NCBI RefSeq assembly: GCF_018613415.1
Contig: NZ_JAGGQG010000012.1
Location: 1 to 64,000 of the forward strand
DNA length: 64,000 nt
Direction of reading: 5' to 3'
From: Bacillus sp. ISL-18
GTDB taxonomy: Bacteria > Bacillota > Bacilli > Bacillales > Cytobacillaceae
This document shows positions 34,973 to 43,285 of the stretch, in pieces; the first letter of the stretch is position 1; each line of letters begins with the position of its first letter. Position numbers and translations under genes: made by a program. The notes beneath the pieces are model-generated. The model saw nothing but the letters and a program-made list of their open reading frames with translations, was not told where the DNA came from and did no database searches.

Positions 34973-36070
34973 ATGTTATATTTAACTTTATTCTTGTGTT
35001 TTTGTGCTTCGATCTTCCTCACACCATTAGTAAAAAAATTAGCTTTTAAAATTGGCGCAACTGACAAGCCCAATCAAAGGAAAGTTCATCAAAAAATTAT
35101 GCCTCGTTTAGGCGGATTGGCTATTTATATAAGTTTTATCTTAGGAATATTAATTATTAAACCAATTGAGAATTTTCATTTGCCACTTTTACATCCTAAT
35201 GGAAATGTACACATCGCCATCTTGCTTGGAAGCTTAATTATTATCCTCACAGGTGCAGTTGATGATGTGAAAGAAATATCACCAAAGGTAAAGCTTTTAG
35301 GACAAATTCTTGCTTCCTTGGTCATTATCATGTTAGGAGATATTAAAGTGGAGTTTATTAACCTGCCCTTTGGTGGGGGTCGGTTAGACTTTGGGATTTT
35401 TAGTATCCCATTCACAATGGTTTGGATTATCGGTATAACCAATGCGATCAATTTAATCGACGGATTAGACGGTTTAGCTGGCGGGGTATCAACAATTGCC
35501 TTGTTTGCCATTGCAGGAATGGCTTATATAACAGGTAATCCGTATGTAACGGTTGTAGCCTTAATTGCTGCCGTTTCAACACTAGGATTCCTTGTCTATA
35601 ACTTCCACCCAGCTAAAATCTTTATGGGTGATACGGGAGCTTTATTCTTAGGTTTCTTAATTAGTGTCCTATCGTTATTGGGTCTAAAAGGTGTTACATT
35701 TATTTCACTAGTCATTCCGGTTATTATTCTGGGTGTACCTATTTCTGATACATTCTTTGCGATTATCCGCAGACTTGTCAACAAGCAGCCCTTATCGGCA
35801 CCAGATAAATCGCACTTACATCATTGTTTGCTAAGATCCGGCTTTTCACATCGTCAAACTGTTTTACTCATTTATGCTATGAGTGCCATTTTTGGACTAG
35901 CAGCATTTATCCTTTCACAGTCAACGCTTCTTGGAGCCATTCTTATTATCCTCACAATCTTAATTACCATTGAGATTATTGTGGAGAAAATTGGTCTTGT
36001 ACGTGAAGATTACAAACCACTCCTAAAACTAATCAGAGGTTTTAGATTAGCGAATGTGCGAAATAAATAG
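34973..36070 (+). CDS. tagO: Undecaprenyl-phosphate GlcNAc-1-phosphate transferase, first copy
   Basis: WecA/TagO-family enzyme that loads GlcNAc-1-phosphate on undecaprenyl phosphate, the first step of teichoic acid and many wall polysaccharides. About 11 membrane helices. Conserved cytoplasmic motifs are DKPNQRKVHQK, GAVDDVKEISPK (the DD site), NAINLIDGLDGLAGG, FHPAKIFMGDTGALFLGF and PDKSHLHHCLLRSGFSHRQ (the HLHH motif). The start ATG follows ACGGAGGG. The second tagO-like gene lies 140 bp downstream behind a terminator. Confidence 0.93.
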   Translation: MLYLTLFLCFCASIFLTPLVKKLAFKIGATDKPNQRKVHQKIMPRLGGLAIYISFILGILIIKPIENFHLPLLHPNGNVHIAILLGSLIIILTGAVDDVKEISPKVKLLGQILASLVIIMLGDIKVEFINLPFGGGRLDFGIFSIPFTMVWIIGITNAINLIDGLDGLAGGVSTIALFAIAGMAYITGNPYVTVVALIAAVSTLGFLVYNFHPAKIFMGDTGALFLGFLISVLSLLGLKGVTFISLVIPVIILGVPISDTFFAIIRRLVNKQPLSAPDKSHLHHCLLRSGFSHRQTVLLIYAMSAIFGLAAFILSQSTLLGAILIILTILITIEIIVEKIGLVREDYKPLLKLIRGFRLANVRNK

Positions 36071-36074
36071 TTAT

Positions 36075-36118
36075 AAAAAAACAGGCGGCCAACATTCAGT
36101 TTGGCTGCCTGTTTTTTA
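36075..36118 (+). terminator. Terminator between the two tagO-like genes
   Basis: AAAAAACAGGCGGCCAA pairs with TTGGCTGCCTGTTTTTT. It separates transcription of the two paralogues. Confidence 0.92.
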
Positions 36119-36210
36119 TATTTTCCAATTGAGATTTCCGGATATTAACATCTCCTAACATGTTTTTTATCAGCATTAATGGACAAACTTATTTTTAAGG
36201 AGGATGTTAT

Positions 36211-37269
36211 ATGTTTTTTCTTACCTTGATATTATGTTTTGTCCTATCTGTTCTTATTACACCTCTTATAAAAAAGCTTGCATTCCGAATAGGTGCTACT
36301 GACAGACCTAATCAACGTAAGGTTCATCAGTCTGTTATGCCAAGGATTGGAGGATTAGCGATTTTTATTAGTTTTATAATAGGAATGATCCTCTTGCATC
36401 CTGAAAACCCATCCTCATTACCCATACTAGTTGGCTGTTTTATCATTATCGCTACAGGCTTTTTGGATGACTTGATCGAACTGCCGGCAAAATACAAACT
36501 GATTGGGCAACTCGCTGCGGCATGCGTGGTTGTTCTGTGGGGGAATTTGCAGGTTGTCTTTATTAATCTGCCGTTCGGCGCACAGCTTCAATTTGGTTTT
36601 TTTAGCATTCCTTTTACGATCCTTTGGATTGTTGGCATTACAAATGCCATAAACTTAATCGATGGTCTAGACGGCCTGGCGGCAGGGGTTTCATCGATTG
36701 CCTTAATTTCAATATCAGGGATTGCTTTTATTCAGGGATATTTATATGTCTTCGTCATTGGTTTAATCGTACTCATGAGCACACTTGGATTTTTAATATA
36801 CAATTTTCACCCCGCTAAGATTTTTATGGGGGATACAGGTGCCCTCTTTTTGGGTTTTATCATCTCCGTCTTATCGCTGCTAGGTTTTAAAAACGTAACC
36901 TTTATTTCGTTTATAATTCCCGTCATCATTCTCGGAGTACCCATTTCAGATACGCTTTTCGCAATTATCCGAAGAATCATTAACAAACAGCCCTTGTCAG
37001 CTCCTGATAAATCTCATCTCCATCATTGCATGCTAAGAATGGGGTTCTCCCATCGGCAAACCGTGCTGCTTATTTATGCGATGGCTGCGTTTTTTGGACT
37101 TGTTGCCGTTATCTTTTCGCAGGCAAGAATTGGCGGTGCCCTCGTCTTAATCGGTGTAATCGTTTTGTTAATCGAAATCATTGCTGAAAAAATCGGCCTA
37201 ATGGGCAAGGACCATAAGCCGCTGTTGAATATCGTACGAACATTAACAACAGCCAAAGACCGCTCCTAA
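36211..37269 (+). CDS. Undecaprenyl-phosphate GlcNAc-1-phosphate transferase, second copy
   Basis: A tandem paralogue of the preceding gene, 352 residues, with all the same motifs: DRPNQRKVHQS, GFLDDLIELPAK, NAINLIDGLDGLAAG, FHPAKIFMGDTGALFLGF and PDKSHLHHCMLRMGFSHRQ. Every catalytic segment is intact, so both copies should be active. The copies differ mostly in the membrane helices and in the loop after the first motif. It has a strong site, AAGGAGG. The copies could supply different polymers (teichoic acid and the rhamnose polysaccharide) or be expressed at different times. Its own upstream terminator and ribosome binding site argue for separate control. Confidence 0.92.
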   Translation: MFFLTLILCFVLSVLITPLIKKLAFRIGATDRPNQRKVHQSVMPRIGGLAIFISFIIGMILLHPENPSSLPILVGCFIIIATGFLDDLIELPAKYKLIGQLAAACVVVLWGNLQVVFINLPFGAQLQFGFFSIPFTILWIVGITNAINLIDGLDGLAAGVSSIALISISGIAFIQGYLYVFVIGLIVLMSTLGFLIYNFHPAKIFMGDTGALFLGFIISVLSLLGFKNVTFISFIIPVIILGVPISDTLFAIIRRIINKQPLSAPDKSHLHHCMLRMGFSHRQTVLLIYAMAAFFGLVAVIFSQARIGGALVLIGVIVLLIEIIAEKIGLMGKDHKPLLNIVRTLTTAKDRS

Positions 37270-37275
37270 TAGGAC

Positions 37276-37310
37276 AAGGGACTCAAAAATTTGAGCCCCT
37301 TAATTTTTTT
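37276..37310 (+). terminator. Terminator after the second tagO-like gene
   Basis: AAGGGACTCA pairs with TGAGCCCCTT, followed by AATTTTTTT. Confidence 0.85.
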
Positions 37311-37360
37311 CCCAATTGTCTAGCCGTTATGGTCCTATTATAATGGACCTAAGGGGAAAT

Positions 37361-38005
37361 TTATTCTTTTGCGTAGTCTTGTTCGAGATAGAGCATTTCA
37401 CCTTGCTCAAGTGTACATTGGCCGTTGGTTAGTTCAATCATCCAGTCTCTGAAGGATTGGACTTGACTTTCGTCTACATATGTTTCGACCTCGACGGTAT
37501 CTAAGTAGTGAATTTCTTTTATTTTATAATCGGAGGCGCGCAGTTCCTTCTCAATTTTCCCAAGCCAAGGATACTCAAATTTGGCATGAATGACTTGAGA
37601 AAGCTTTCTTTCGACGATGCCTACCGCATCAAGCCCTTCAGAAGTGGCTTTGCCGTAAGCACGGATCAGCCCGCCGGCTCCTAATTTAATGCCTCCAAAA
37701 TAACGAGTCACAACTACCACAGTATCCTTTAGCTTTCGCTTTTTTAAAACCTCAAGGATCGGCACACCCGCTGTTCCGCTTGGTTCACCGTCATCATTGG
37801 CTTTTTGAATGTTGTCATGCTCGCCGATGAGGTAGGCTGAGCAGTTATGCGTAGCATTCCAATGCTGCTTCTTAATGGTTTGAATGAACTCTACCGCTTC
37901 ATTTTCAGTTTCGGCTCTTTTCAAATGGGCAATAAACCGGGATTTTTGAATCGTAATCTCATGTTCGCCGCCGCTCTGTTTTACAGTATGGTAACGAGGA
38001 AGCAT
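37361..38005 (-). CDS. yvyE: YigZ/IMPACT-family protein
   Basis: UPF0029/IMPACT family, as B. subtilis YvyE, which lies in the same place next to degS. Signature segments are IQKSRFIAHLKRAETENEAV, WNATHNCSAY, DDGEPSGTAGVPIL and VVVTRYFGGIKLGAGGLIRAYG. The C-terminal ferredoxin-like DUF1949 domain follows (about 140-205). Eukaryotic IMPACT binds the GCN1 ribosome-associated factor; the bacterial role is unclear. It is cytosolic and 214 residues, the usual length. The ATG follows GGAGGGGAGCTTATT. It is divergent from degS. Confidence 0.93.
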   Translation of the reverse strand: MLPRYHTVKQSGGEHEITIQKSRFIAHLKRAETENEAVEFIQTIKKQHWNATHNCSAYLIGEHDNIQKANDDGEPSGTAGVPILEVLKKRKLKDTVVVVTRYFGGIKLGAGGLIRAYGKATSEGLDAVGIVERKLSQVIHAKFEYPWLGKIEKELRASDYKIKEIHYLDTVEVETYVDESQVQSFRDWMIELTNGQCTLEQGEMLYLEQDYAKE

Positions 38006-38239
38006 AATAAGCTCCCCTCCTTTTTTAAAAAAATATTTGTAATATACCTTTAATATGGTGGTAACCTTCGAATGATATAATAGTAATAGTTCAATAAGTA
38101 TCCTTAAAGGAATGTAACACTATCATTATATTACTTTCACCCCAGAAGAAGGTCAATAAGAGTGTTATCGTTCGCTAATTGCTTTTATTCCATGTAAAAT
38201 ATGTTAAGGGCCTTAAGGGAAAACCCTGGAGGGAATGAA

Positions 38240-39382
38240 ATGAAACTTAAAAAGGTCAATACAAAGTCAATTGATGAAATTCGTGAAGAAATGATTGACA
38301 GGGTAACAAGCAGTAAAAGTGATATCTTTCGAATTGGTGAGCAGTGCCGTCAAGATTACGAGAGTATGACATCGGAACTTCGAAATATCAAGGAAATGAT
38401 GGTTAAGCTCATCGAAGAGGGGAACCAGCTTGAAGATCAGGTTCATCAAGCCCGGCTGATGTTATCAGAAGTTAGTATGAATTTTAAAAAGTATACCGAA
38501 GAAGAAGTGCGTGAGGCTTATGAAAAAGCCCACCAGCTTCAAATGGACCTTTCGATCAATTGGCAGTATAAAAAACAGCTTTTGGAAAAACGGGATGATT
38601 TGGAGCGGAGATTAATTGGGTTAGATGATACGATTGACCGCGCCGACCAGCTTATTTCCCAAATTTCTGTGGTGATGAATTACTTGACAAGTGATTTAAA
38701 ACAAGTCGGGGAAGTCATCGAAACGGCCAAAGCCAAACAAGACTTTGGTTTGAAAATTATTGAAGCTCAGGAAGAGGAGCGGAAACGTTTGTCCCGGGAG
38801 ATTCATGATGGTCCTGCCCAAATGCTGGCCAATGTGATTATGCGTTCTGATCTGATTGAACGTGTTTATCGAGATAAAGGGCCAGAAGAGGCATTTGCTG
38901 AAGTTCACAGCTATAAAAAAATGGTGCGGGCCGCGCTTTATGAGGTGCGGAGAATTATTTATGACCTCCGTCCGATGGCACTTGATGATTTAGGCCTTGT
39001 CCCCACCCTCAAAAAATACTTACAAACGATCGAAGAATATCATAACCACTCAAGGATCGAGTTTGTGAATGTCGGTCTGGAGCTCCGCCTGCCAACCAAG
39101 TATGAGGTTGCGTTGTTCCGGATGATCCAAGAGTCTGTGCAAAACGCGCTTAAGCACGCGAATGCCTGTGTAATCAACGTCAGATTGGAAATTACCAATT
39201 CTGCTGTCATCGTCCTTATCAAGGATAACGGTGTTGGATTCGATACGTCGATCAAGAAACCCGAGTCGTTTGGGATGATTGGGATGAGAGAGCGTGTCGA
39301 CCTGCTTGAAGGGGAAATCACCTATGATTCGAAAATTGGTAAAGGAACGTCCGTCCTCATTCGTGTTCCATTCATTAACTAA
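38240..39382 (+). CDS. degS: Sensor histidine kinase DegS
   Basis: Cytosolic kinase that phosphorylates DegU to control exoenzymes, competence and motility in Bacillus. The N-terminal 180 residues form the long coiled-coil sensor. The HisKA_3 dimerisation and phosphoacceptor region is EEERKRLSREIHDGPAQMLAN with the phosphorylated His. The HATPase region includes FRMIQESVQNALKHA (N box), IKDNGVGFD (G1) and FGMIGMRERV (G2). The start ATG 38240 follows GGAGGG. It is 48 bp upstream of degU, with which it forms an operon. Confidence 0.97.
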   Translation: MKLKKVNTKSIDEIREEMIDRVTSSKSDIFRIGEQCRQDYESMTSELRNIKEMMVKLIEEGNQLEDQVHQARLMLSEVSMNFKKYTEEEVREAYEKAHQLQMDLSINWQYKKQLLEKRDDLERRLIGLDDTIDRADQLISQISVVMNYLTSDLKQVGEVIETAKAKQDFGLKIIEAQEEERKRLSREIHDGPAQMLANVIMRSDLIERVYRDKGPEEAFAEVHSYKKMVRAALYEVRRIIYDLRPMALDDLGLVPTLKKYLQTIEEYHNHSRIEFVNVGLELRLPTKYEVALFRMIQESVQNALKHANACVINVRLEITNSAVIVLIKDNGVGFDTSIKKPESFGMIGMRERVDLLEGEITYDSKIGKGTSVLIRVPFIN

Positions 39383-39430
39383 AGAAATTATTGCAGCAAA
39401 TGATAAAATTGTAATAAGGGGGAGTACCAC

Positions 39431-40117
39431 ATGACAACCAAAATTGCTATTATTGATGATCACCAACTATTCAGAGAAGGTGTGAAAAGAATACTAGAGT
39501 TCGAAAAGTCATTCCAGGTTGTGGCCGAAGGCGATGACGGAAGCGATGCTGTAGGACTAGTGGAACAGTACCAGCCTGATGTGGTAATTATGGATATCAA
39601 TATGCCGGGTATGAATGGTGTCGAGGCAACCCGTGAGCTTGTTGAAAAATATCCAAGTACAAAAGTCATTATCTTATCGATTCACGATGACGAAAATTAT
39701 GTGACCCATGCCTTAAAAACAGGTGCATGCGGCTACTTATTAAAGGAAATGGATGCGGACGCTCTGATTGAGGCAGTTCGAGTTGTGGCGGATGGGGGTT
39801 CCTACTTACATCCAAAGGTTACCCACAACCTTGTGAATGAATATCGCAAGCTGGCGACAACTGCCGGCCGTTCCGGAGGCGGTTATGTGCAAACACTTGA
39901 TATCCGCCGGCCATTGCACTTGTTAACCCGCCGTGAATGTGAAGTTCTGCAAATGCTTGCCGATGGAAAAAGTAACCGAGGCATTGGCGAATCCTTATTT
40001 ATCAGTGAAAAAACAGTTAAAAACCATGTAAGTAATATTTTACAAAAAATGAATGTTAATGACCGTACCCAAGCCGTTGTATCTGCGATTAAAAATGGCT
40101 GGGTCGAAGTGAGATAG
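39431..40117 (+). CDS. degU: Response regulator DegU
   Basis: NarL/FixJ-type regulator. The receiver domain has [16 protein letters not shown] with the acidic pocket, [16 protein letters not shown] with the phosphorylated Asp and a conserved [12 protein letters not shown] with Lys. The LuxR-type DNA-binding domain is [21 protein letters not shown] ... [17 protein letters not shown]. The length of 228 residues matches DegU. A terminator (40126-40158) follows. Confidence 0.97.
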   Translation: MTTKIAIIDDHQLFREGVKRILEFEKSFQVVAEGDDGSDAVGLVEQYQPDVVIMDINMPGMNGVEATRELVEKYPSTKVIILSIHDDENYVTHALKTGACGYLLKEMDADALIEAVRVVADGGSYLHPKVTHNLVNEYRKLATTAGRSGGGYVQTLDIRRPLHLLTRRECEVLQMLADGKSNRGIGESLFISEKTVKNHVSNILQKMNVNDRTQAVVSAIKNGWVEVR

Positions 40118-40125
40118 AGTTGTTA

Positions 40126-40158
40126 AGGAGCACGCCTAAAATGGGTGTGTTCTTTTTT
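40126..40158 (+). terminator. Terminator after degU
   Basis: GGAGCACGCC pairs with GGGTGTGTTC around TAAAAT, then TTTTTTT. Confidence 0.85.
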
Positions 40159-40213
40159 TGTGGCTTCATATAAAATAAAAGTGTAGTCAAAAATACAAGG
40201 ATGGTACATTTTT

Positions 40214-41053
40214 ATGAAAACGGCAATTGTCACGGATAGCACCGCGTACATACCGGAGGAATTACGAGAACAATTTACTATACATATGATCCCGTTAAAT
40301 GTGATTTTCGGGACAGAGGTATACGAAGAAGAAATCGATTTAACCGCGAATGCGTTTTATGAAGAGATAAAAACAAAAGATTTACCGACGACATCCCAGC
40401 CTCCGATTGGGAAGTTTGTCGAGCTTTTTGAGGAACTGGCAGCCGATTATGATGCGGTGATTAGTATTCATTTGTCGAGCGGTATCAGCGGTACGTACCA
40501 AGGCGCTGTGACTGCTGGGACCATGGTGGAGGGGATTAAGGTTTATCCGTTTGATTCTGAGATCAGCTGCATGGTTCAGGGGTTCTATGCGCTAGAGGCA
40601 GCTGAAATGGCCCGGCGCGGGGAGTCGCCTGAGCGGATTATCAGCCGGTTGGAAGAGTTGAAGCAGTCAGCTGATGCTTATTTCATGGTGGATGACTTGT
40701 CTAATCTGCAGCGAGGCGGCCGTCTGTCGAGTGCTCAAGCCTTTATCGGCAGTTTGTTGCAGGTGAAGCCGCTGCTGCACTTTGAAGAGAAGGTCATTGT
40801 GCCATTTGAAAAAATTCGTACCCGGAAAAAGGCGTTAAAACGGATTGTTGATTTACTGGGTGAAGCTGTCTCCGACGGCGCGGAATACCGGGCTGTGATT
40901 ATCCATGCCAATCGCGAGGCGGAGGCGGAGGAGTGGCGTGAAGAGTTAGCGGGTCTGTATCCTCAGGTTGAGTTTATGACCGGCTATTTTGGAGCGGTGA
41001 TTGGTACCCATCTTGGTGAGGGTGCGATGGGAATGGGTTGGATGAAAAAATAA
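40214..41053 (+). CDS. degV: DegV-family fatty-acid-binding protein
   Basis: DegV proteins bind fatty acids for the FakA/FakB fatty acid kinase system. Seen here are VTDSTAYIPEEL at the start, PTTSQPPIGKFVELFEEL, SIHLSSGISGTYQGA (the carboxylate-binding Ser/Thr loop) and NLQRGGRLS. The 279-residue length is typical. B. subtilis has the same gene (yviA) between degU and comFA. It is cytosolic. A terminator follows at 41069-41103, before the repeat array. Confidence 0.95.
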   Translation: MKTAIVTDSTAYIPEELREQFTIHMIPLNVIFGTEVYEEEIDLTANAFYEEIKTKDLPTTSQPPIGKFVELFEELAADYDAVISIHLSSGISGTYQGAVTAGTMVEGIKVYPFDSEISCMVQGFYALEAAEMARRGESPERIISRLEELKQSADAYFMVDDLSNLQRGGRLSSAQAFIGSLLQVKPLLHFEEKVIVPFEKIRTRKKALKRIVDLLGEAVSDGAEYRAVIIHANREAEAEEWREELAGLYPQVEFMTGYFGAVIGTHLGEGAMGMGWMKK

Positions 41054-41068
41054 GATTGTTAGTTTGCT

Positions 41069-41103
41069 GCCATTCCGGTGTTTGGACCGGGATGGCTTTT
41101 TTG
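41069..41103 (+). terminator. Terminator after degV
   Basis: GCCATTCCGGT pairs with ACCGGGATGGC around a short loop, followed by TTTTTT. Confidence 0.9.
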
Positions 41104-41135
41104 ATTGGTGCTGGAATGGTGAGTGGGGTGGGAGT

Positions 41136-42130
41136 GCGGAAATAATGGGGATTTGTCCGGGAAAAAGAGAGATGTGTACGGAATTATTAAGGAAGTTCGC
41201 GGAAATAAATCGGGAGCCTGCGGAATTCTGTATTAAGTGTGCGGAAATGGAACGGGCCGGCAACTTGGTTTAAAGCGAGATATAGAAAAAGGTAATTGAA
41301 AAGAGGAGGTTTACGGAAATAATGGAGATTTGTACGGAAATAAGAGAGAAGTGTACGGAATTATTAAGGAAGTTCGTGGAAATAAATCGGAAACCTGCGG
41401 AATTCTGGGCCAAGTCTACGGAATTGAAAAGGCAGCCAACCAGGTAACAGAGCTAGATTTAAAACATGGTAATTGAAAAAGAAGGTTGTACGGAAATACT
41501 AGGGACTTATACGGAAAAAAGTGAGAAGTGTACGGAATTATTAAGGAAGTATACGGAAATAAATCGGAAACCTGCGGAATTGTGGGCAAAGTCTACGGTA
41601 TTGAAAGGCCCCCAACCTGGTAACAGAGCTATTTTTAGAAAAAGGTAACTAAAAAGAAGGGTTTACGGAAATAAAGGGGATTTATACGGAAAAAAGTGAG
41701 AAGTGTACGGAATTATTAAGGAAGTATACGGAAATAAATCGGAAACCTGTGGAATTGTGGGCCAAGTCTACGGAATTGAAAAGGCAGCCAACCAGGTAAC
41801 AGAGTTAGTTTTAGAAAATGGTAATTGAAAAAGAAGAGTTTACGGAAATAATGGGGATTTGTACGGAAAAAAGAGAGAAGTGTACGGAATTATTAAGGAA
41901 GTATACGGAAATAAATCGGAAACCTGCGGAATTGTGGGCCAAGTCTACGGAATTGGAAAGGCCCCCAACCTGGTAATAGAGCTATTTTTAGAAAAAGGTA
42001 ATTGAAAAGAAGAGGTTTACGGAAATAATGGAGATTTGTACAGAAAAACATGAGAAGTATACGGATTATTAAGAAAGTACACAGAAATAAATCAGAAACC
42101 CACGGAATTCCAGTCCAAGTCCACGGAATC
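41136..42130. repeat. Nested tandem array: six 177-bp units, each made of 21-bp units
   Basis: No ordinary gene is seen in this 1.2 kb gap. Units start at ACGGAAATAA-like sites at 41136, 41313, 41490, 41665, 41842 and 42019, a spacing of 175-177 bp. Inside each unit the core [AG][CT]GGAA recurs exactly every 21 bases about six times, followed by a spacer ending near GGTAATTGAAAA. The last unit is degenerate. Several frames stay open because 21 is a multiple of three. Confidence 0.88.
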
Positions 42131-42250
42131 ACAAACGGAGTCAACCCGATCACATTAGAAAAAAACTTAAAAAAACCAAAAAATTTTCCACCAACAGGTA
42201 GGAATCTATCAAAAAATGTAGAATTATAAAGAAAAAAGGAGTGATGTATA

Positions 42251-43279
42251 TTGGTTATAAAAGAACTAACGCTTCCGCAAAGACTTACCCTAACCGTTAG
42301 CTTAAAAAAATACCTAAACCGCAACCACCCAATGTATCCAGTAATAGAAAAAGATCTAGCCAAAAGATGGGCAGGCTACTGGGGCGAATGGGCACTAGCG
42401 AACTACATGAAAGAACTGCCGCAAGAAAAGTACCTAATCCTCCACGACCTTCAGCTCAAACTCCACGATATCTGCTTCCAAATTGATACCTTGCTAATCT
42501 CTCAAACCCATATCCTGATCATCGAAGCCAAAAATATCATCGGAACATTATATTTTGATAATGTCTTTAACCAACTCATCCGAAAAAACCCGGAAGCACC
42601 AGAAGAGTCCTTTGAGGACCCGCGAATCCAATGCCGAAGACTGCAATCCCTTCTTAAAAGATGGCTAATCCTTCATCATTTCCACTTGCTCCCTATCGAT
42701 TACCTTGTTTTTTTCAAAAGCACCAACAAAACCATCTTAAAAACCAGCGGTACCGGAACAGATCTTACAAGAATTTGTAAAGGAAGAGACCTTTTTAGTA
42801 AAATTGAAGATTCCGAAAAACGATTCCAACAAGGTAAAATCCAAGCCTCCAAAAGGAATGAAATAGCCCAATTCCTCTTAAGCCAGCATACCCCAAAACA
42901 AATTGATATATTACAAGAGTATGGTCTCACCAGAACAGACTTACTCAAAGGTGTCCCATGCCCAAATTGTACCTACCTTCCAATGGATTACCAAGCAGGA
43001 AAATGGAACTGTCCAAAATGCAGCTCTGCCTCCAAAGAAGCCCATATCGAAGCACTCATTGATTATTTCCTCTTGATTAAACCGTCCATCACAAACCGTG
43101 AATGCCAGACCTTCTTTCAAATCCCAACACCAGACATCTCAAGAAATATGTTAATCTCTCTCAGCCTTCCAACTTCAGGTCATACCAAAAAACGCTTGTA
43201 TCATCAATGGCCCGGCGATAAAAGTTATGTAATGGCAGCAGACAAAATCATCGCCCAACATCAAATTTATAGAAGGTGA
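42251..43279 (+). CDS. NERD-domain protein with zinc ribbon (342 aa)
   Basis: The N-terminal region (about 40-150) is a NERD (nuclease-related) domain: KRWAGYWGEWALANYM, ILHDLQL, FQIDTLLISQTHILIIEAKNI carrying the D ... E-x-K nuclease-type residues, and RRLQSLLKRWLI. A C-terminal zinc ribbon follows (CPNC ... CPKC, about 236-257), and then a helical tail. NERD proteins are predicted DNA-processing nucleases, and several in Bacillus lie near repeats or competence genes. The start is TTG, 9 bases after AGGAG. It lies 6 bp before comFA, so it may be co-transcribed with late competence genes; a role in DNA uptake is only a suggestion. Confidence 0.88.
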   Translation: MVIKELTLPQRLTLTVSLKKYLNRNHPMYPVIEKDLAKRWAGYWGEWALANYMKELPQEKYLILHDLQLKLHDICFQIDTLLISQTHILIIEAKNIIGTLYFDNVFNQLIRKNPEAPEESFEDPRIQCRRLQSLLKRWLILHHFHLLPIDYLVFFKSTNKTILKTSGTGTDLTRICKGRDLFSKIEDSEKRFQQGKIQASKRNEIAQFLLSQHTPKQIDILQEYGLTRTDLLKGVPCPNCTYLPMDYQAGKWNCPKCSSASKEAHIEALIDYFLLIKPSITNRECQTFFQIPTPDISRNMLISLSLPTSGHTKKRLYHQWPGDKSYVMAADKIIAQHQIYRR

Positions 43280-43285
43280 TCACAC

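Noticed and set aside
41064..41648. Plus-strand open frames of 60-69 codons in the array
   Set aside because: They follow the 21-bp period, lack ribosome binding sites and are interrupted in each unit.
41136..42130. Possible CRISPR array
   Set aside because: The 21-bp and 177-bp units have no unique spacers of even length, and no cas genes are nearby. It is a tandem repeat.
41893..42363. 156-codon minus-strand frame over the array end and the NERD gene start
   Set aside because: It lies opposite the NERD gene and the repeats, with no ribosome binding site and a composition typical of an antisense shadow.
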